DNA of 64,000 bases, taken from positions 124,001-188,000 of the forward strand of contig NZ_JACDXX010000003.1 of NCBI RefSeq assembly GCF_020539525.1, in the 5' to 3' direction. Source of the DNA: Pseudogemmobacter faecipullorum (GTDB lineage: Bacteria > Pseudomonadota > Alphaproteobacteria > Rhodobacterales > Rhodobacteraceae). The first letter of the stretch is position 1; the number at the start of each line of letters is the position of its first letter. Of the stretch, positions 61,193-64,000 are shown one piece after another. The translations under genes were made by a program, and so were the position numbers. The notes under the pieces are model-generated. The model had not been told where the DNA came from. It made no database searches and saw only the letters and a list, made by a program, of their open reading frames with translations.

Positions 61193-62011
61193 TCAGGATT
61201 GTATGGGCGGGGTTTCGCCGGTCAGCCGGGCAGCGCCGGAAAACAACGGCTGGGCGAGGCGGTCAAAGCGCATATGGGCCAGCGCCCGGCCATGGCTTAC
61301 CGTGCCGAGAATGCCCGCCTCGCGCCCGTCTTCCAGGGTAACGGGCGCGCCAGGCTCGGCCTCGCCCTCAAGTTGCAGCCGGACAAGTCCTTTGCGCAAC
61401 TCGGTTTTATGCTTCATCCGTGCGGTGACTTCCTGGCCGACATAGCAGCCTTTGCGAAAATCGACGCCCGAGAGCCGCTCAAAACCTTGTTCAAGGATAT
61501 AGCTCTCATTCACCCGCAGCTCGTGGGGATATTCCGGGATCAGATGCTCGACCCGCAGCGCGGCGAAATCGACCGGCTCTGCCGATTCCAGCCCGGTGCT
61601 GTCATAGAGCCGCCAGCCCATGGCCGGATGGCGCGGATCGGCGAAAGCCGCCGCAGGCAGGGGGCCGGTGCCCCGGCTGAGCCGCAGATCGCTGCTCGAA
61701 ATCTGCACATCGGCGCGCAGTTTATAGAGTTGCAGCAGGCGCAGAACGGCCGGGGCGAGCCGGGCATCAATATCCAGATGCAGCATGGCCTCGCCGGGGC
61801 GGCGGAACAGGAAAAAATCGGCCAGATATTTGCCCTGGGGGTTCAGCAGCGCCGCCCAGCGGATGCCGGGCTCCTGGCCGAGCGGCAGGATGTCGTTGGT
61901 GACAAGCCCCTGCAGGAAGCTTACCGCATCCTGCCCCGCGATCTGCCAGATCACCCGCGCATCGGCAGTGCCGGGATCGGTTTCAGCGGTGGCGGGGGGC
62001 AGGGAAGACAT
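61193..62011 (-). CDS. ygfZ: YgfZ/GcvT-family folate-binding protein
   Basis: 272 residues. GcvT-like fold with the YgfZ signature KGCYVGQEVTARMKH near 195-209. It supports Fe-S cluster repair or assembly in a folate-dependent manner. The start at 62011 (MSSLPPATAE) is preferred over ATG 62086. It lies downstream of the ABC exporter on the same strand, 147 bp away. Confidence 0.92.
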   Translation of the reverse strand: MSSLPPATAETDPGTADARVIWQIAGQDAVSFLQGLVTNDILPLGQEPGIRWAALLNPQGKYLADFFLFRRPGEAMLHLDIDARLAPAVLRLLQLYKLRADVQISSSDLRLSRGTGPLPAAAFADPRHPAMGWRLYDSTGLESAEPVDFAALRVEHLIPEYPHELRVNESYILEQGFERLSGVDFRKGCYVGQEVTARMKHKTELRKGLVRLQLEGEAEPGAPVTLEDGREAGILGTVSHGRALAHMRFDRLAQPLFSGAARLTGETPPIQS

Positions 62012-62158
62012 CTGGAACGGCTCCGGAAAGCAGGGCTGGGGGCTGACTATGCCCGGGGGGCGCAGCGAAGAAAAGCCCCCCGCCACTTCGCCTCTGTCAC
62101 CCGCTCACCGGGGAGGCGCGCCGGCCCGTGCCCCCGCCGGGGGGGGCTGAGGCAAAGC

Positions 62159-64000
62159 TCAGCCAGCCGGGTTGGCGGCGGCGGGCGGCGTGGTGCCATC
62201 GCGGAACTGCAGCGCATAGAGGCTGGCATAGAGCCCCTCCTGGGCCAGCAGTTCGGCATGGGTGCCGCGCTCGGCCACCTCACCTTGCGACAGCACAAGG
62301 ATCTGATCGGCATTGCGCACCGTGGCAAGGCGATGGGCAATCACCAGGGTGGTGCGGCCCTGCTGGGCCTTGGCCAGCGCCTCGGTCACCGCCAGCTCCG
62401 AGGCGGCATCCAGCGCCGAGGTGGCCTCGTCCAGCAGCAGCACCGGCGCTTCGGCCAGCAAGGCGCGGGCAATGGCGATGCGCTGACGCTGACCGCCCGA
62501 AAGCGCTGAGCCACGCGGCCCGGCCAGGCTGTCGAGCCCGGCGGGCAGGCGGGCGAGAAAGCCCGTGACATTGGCATCCTCAAGCGCGCGCGCCAGCGCC
62601 GCCTCGCTGATCCCCTCACGGCCAAGGATCAGGTTCTCGCGCAGGCTCTCATCAAACAAAGCCGCTTCCTGGCTCACCGCGGCAAAGAGCTGGCGCTGAT
62701 CGGCGAGGGAAAACTGCCGCGCATCGGCACCGCCGATCAGAATGCGCCCCGCCTGGGGCTCGGCCAGCGCGGTCAGCAGATGGAAGACGGTTGATTTTCC
62801 CGCCCCCGAAGCCCCGACCAGCGCCGTGACCTTGCCGGCGGGCGCGGTGAAGGACAGGCCGTTGAGCACCGGCTGGGCATCATAGCCGAACTGCACATTC
62901 TCAAAGCGGATCTCGGGCGGCAGTGCCCCGGGGCTGGCGGTGCTGATCGCGGGGCGCTGCATCGAGGGGCGGGCGTCAAACAGCTCATAGATCCGCACCA
63001 GCGAGGCAATGGCAATCTGGCGGTAGCCTGCCAGATCCGAGAGGCGGCGGATCGGCTGGAAGGTCAGCGCCATGGCGGTGAAAAAGGCCATGAATTCGCC
63101 AGTGGTGCGGGTGCCTGCCACCACCTCACGCCCGCCAAGGATCAGCACGGCGAAAAAGCCGATGCCGGTCACCACATCGACAAGTGCGGGCATGGTGGCG
63201 CGGCCAAGGGTGGATTTCACCTCGGCGCGGCAGATCCGCGCCACGATTTTCTGGAAGCGGCTGGCCTGGTATTCCTCCATCCGGTTCAGCCGGACCTGCT
63301 GAATGCCGTGGAAAATCTCATCAAGCCGCGTGGTGCGCAGGCTGGCCTGAACCCGGGTCTGCATGGTCTTGCGTCGGATATAGCGCTGCAGGGCAATGGC
63401 GGGCAGCAGCAGCAGCGGCGTGCCGATCAGCGCCACCAGCGTCCAGCGCATATCGATTGACAGGGCGACGATGAACAGGCCGAGCAGCGAGACCAGATCG
63501 CGGCCGATGCCGGCAATCACCATCTGCGTCGCCGATTGCGCCGCCACGGTATCACCCTGGATGCGCTCGATCAGCGCGCCGGGGGCATTATGCTGGAAGA
63601 AACTGCCGTCGAGGGTCAGGATATGGCGCAACAAGGCCTCCTGCATATCGGCGGCGGTGGTCTGATTGACCAGCGCGATCAGCCAGCGCCCCAGCACCGA
63701 AGTGACGGCCCGGATCAGGAACAGGCCCAGAATGCCAAGGCCGACCCAGACCAGAGCCGCAGTCGAGCGCTGGCCGAAGACCTCATCAAACAGCGGCTCG
63801 AGCATCCAGGACAGCAGGCCAAGGGTCGAGCCCTCGATCGCGGACAGCAGCAGCGCAATGAAGATCAGCCCAAAGCGCTTGCGGACAAATTCGCTCCAGA
63901 ACCGGCGAAACAGCTTTGGCGGCAGGGGCGTGGCCTCTGCTGCCGTGCCCGCCGTGCCCGGGCTCAGCGGTCGCTCTGGTGCCGCAAAGGGCGGGGCAGC
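62159..64000 (-). CDS. ABC exporter, fused membrane and ATPase domains (MsbA/LmrA-like), 5' end outside window
   Basis: The frame is open to base 64000, so the N-terminus is missing; about 613 residues are visible. The N-terminal part has a charged leader and membrane segments (FGLIFIALLLSAIEGSTLGLLSWM, ILGLFLIRAVTSVLG). The ATPase domain covers about the last 240 residues: Walker A LVGASGAGKSTV, Q-loop, signature LSGGQRQRIAIARAL, Walker B VLLLDEATSALD and switch His VIAHRLATVR. Likely lipid, lipid A or drug exporter at the inner membrane; substrate not predictable. An in-frame ATG at 63805 is internal to the membrane domain and is not the start. Confidence 0.92.
   Translation of the reverse strand, partial: AAPPFAAPERPLSPGTAGTAAEATPLPPKLFRRFWSEFVRKRFGLIFIALLLSAIEGSTLGLLSWMLEPLFDEVFGQRSTAALVWVGLGILGLFLIRAVTSVLGRWLIALVNQTTAADMQEALLRHILTLDGSFFQHNAPGALIERIQGDTVAAQSATQMVIAGIGRDLVSLLGLFIVALSIDMRWTLVALIGTPLLLLPAIALQRYIRRKTMQTRVQASLRTTRLDEIFHGIQQVRLNRMEEYQASRFQKIVARICRAEVKSTLGRATMPALVDVVTGIGFFAVLILGGREVVAGTRTTGEFMAFFTAMALTFQPIRRLSDLAGYRQIAIASLVRIYELFDARPSMQRPAISTASPGALPPEIRFENVQFGYDAQPVLNGLSFTAPAGKVTALVGASGAGKSTVFHLLTALAEPQAGRILIGGADARQFSLADQRQLFAAVSQEAALFDESLRENLILGREGISEAALARALEDANVTGFLARLPAGLDSLAGPRGSALSGGQRQRIAIARALLAEAPVLLLDEATSALDAASELAVTEALAKAQQGRTTLVIAHRLATVRNADQILVLSQGEVAERGTHAELLAQEGLYASLYALQFRDGTTPPAAANPAG

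Noticed and set aside
1-64000. CRISPR arrays, insertion sequences, prophage, tRNA or rRNA genes
   Set aside because: None recognised by eye. The tandem repeats found (7171-7253, 23896-23946) lack the unit length and spacers of a CRISPR array, and no transposase or integrase gene is present.

Overview
The window is GC-rich, densely coding DNA from an alphaproteobacterium, most likely Paracoccus or a close relative in the Rhodobacteraceae. The grounds are the gene order GSH-formaldehyde dehydrogenase / S-formylglutathione hydrolase / cytochrome c553i / xoxF, which is known from Paracoccus denitrificans, an aerobic cobaltochelatase cobS-cobT pair, and a small family of about 108 aa (60584-60910) that I recall mainly from Rhodobacterales. 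The assignment rests on recognised families and gene order; no database search was run.

Region 1 (1-19867) is a methylotrophy block. It holds the glutathione-dependent formaldehyde oxidation genes (flhA, cut at its 5' end, and fghA), cytochrome c553i, a XoxF-type PQQ methanol dehydrogenase with the extra Asp that marks lanthanide dependence, and its partners XoxG and XoxJ. Next come two minus-strand periplasmic proteins (a beta-propeller and an SRPBCC protein). A seven-gene PQQ-associated operon follows: an importer-like binding protein, a YVTN propeller, two small secreted proteins, an ABC ATPase, an ABC-2 permease and another secreted protein. The block ends with a seven-gene operon of touching or overlapping genes: LuxR-type regulator, FIST sensor protein, soluble hybrid kinase, membrane kinase, OmpR-type regulator and two secreted proteins of unknown function. 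Together these can oxidise methanol to formaldehyde and formate in the periplasm and cytoplasm, and sense the need to do so.

Region 2 (20119-45207) is mostly housekeeping: purM-purN, a DUF454 membrane protein, RNase D, a lipoprotein, SufE, aminopeptidase P, cobT/cobS, a J-domain protein, BolA, an SRPBCC protein, a Nudix hydrolase, PepN, a lytic transglycosylase lipoprotein, gatB, a guanidinium exporter under a guanidine-II riboswitch, a DUF4177 protein, a HisC-like aminotransferase, valS, infC and an Ala-rich membrane-anchored protein.

Region 3 (45364-50793) is an assimilatory sulfate reduction cluster on the minus strand (cobA/SUMT, DUF2849, cysI, cysH, DUF934, then fpr) with a divergent Lrp/AsnC regulator.

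Region 4 (50840-64000) holds a DMT exporter, tpiA, two Fe-S assembly proteins, a class III aminotransferase, ssb, a lytic transglycosylase, a PIMT-like methyltransferase, tolC, two lineage-typical small proteins, the folate-binding YgfZ and an MsbA-like ABC exporter cut by the window end.

The most noteworthy non-gene signals are the guanidine-II riboswitch at 38179, a chain of 14-bp repeats at 7171-7253 in which each unit carries a Shine-Dalgarno and an ATG, a probable AUA start codon for infC, and a dispersed intergenic inverted-repeat family. I saw no tRNA, rRNA, CRISPR array, insertion sequence or prophage.
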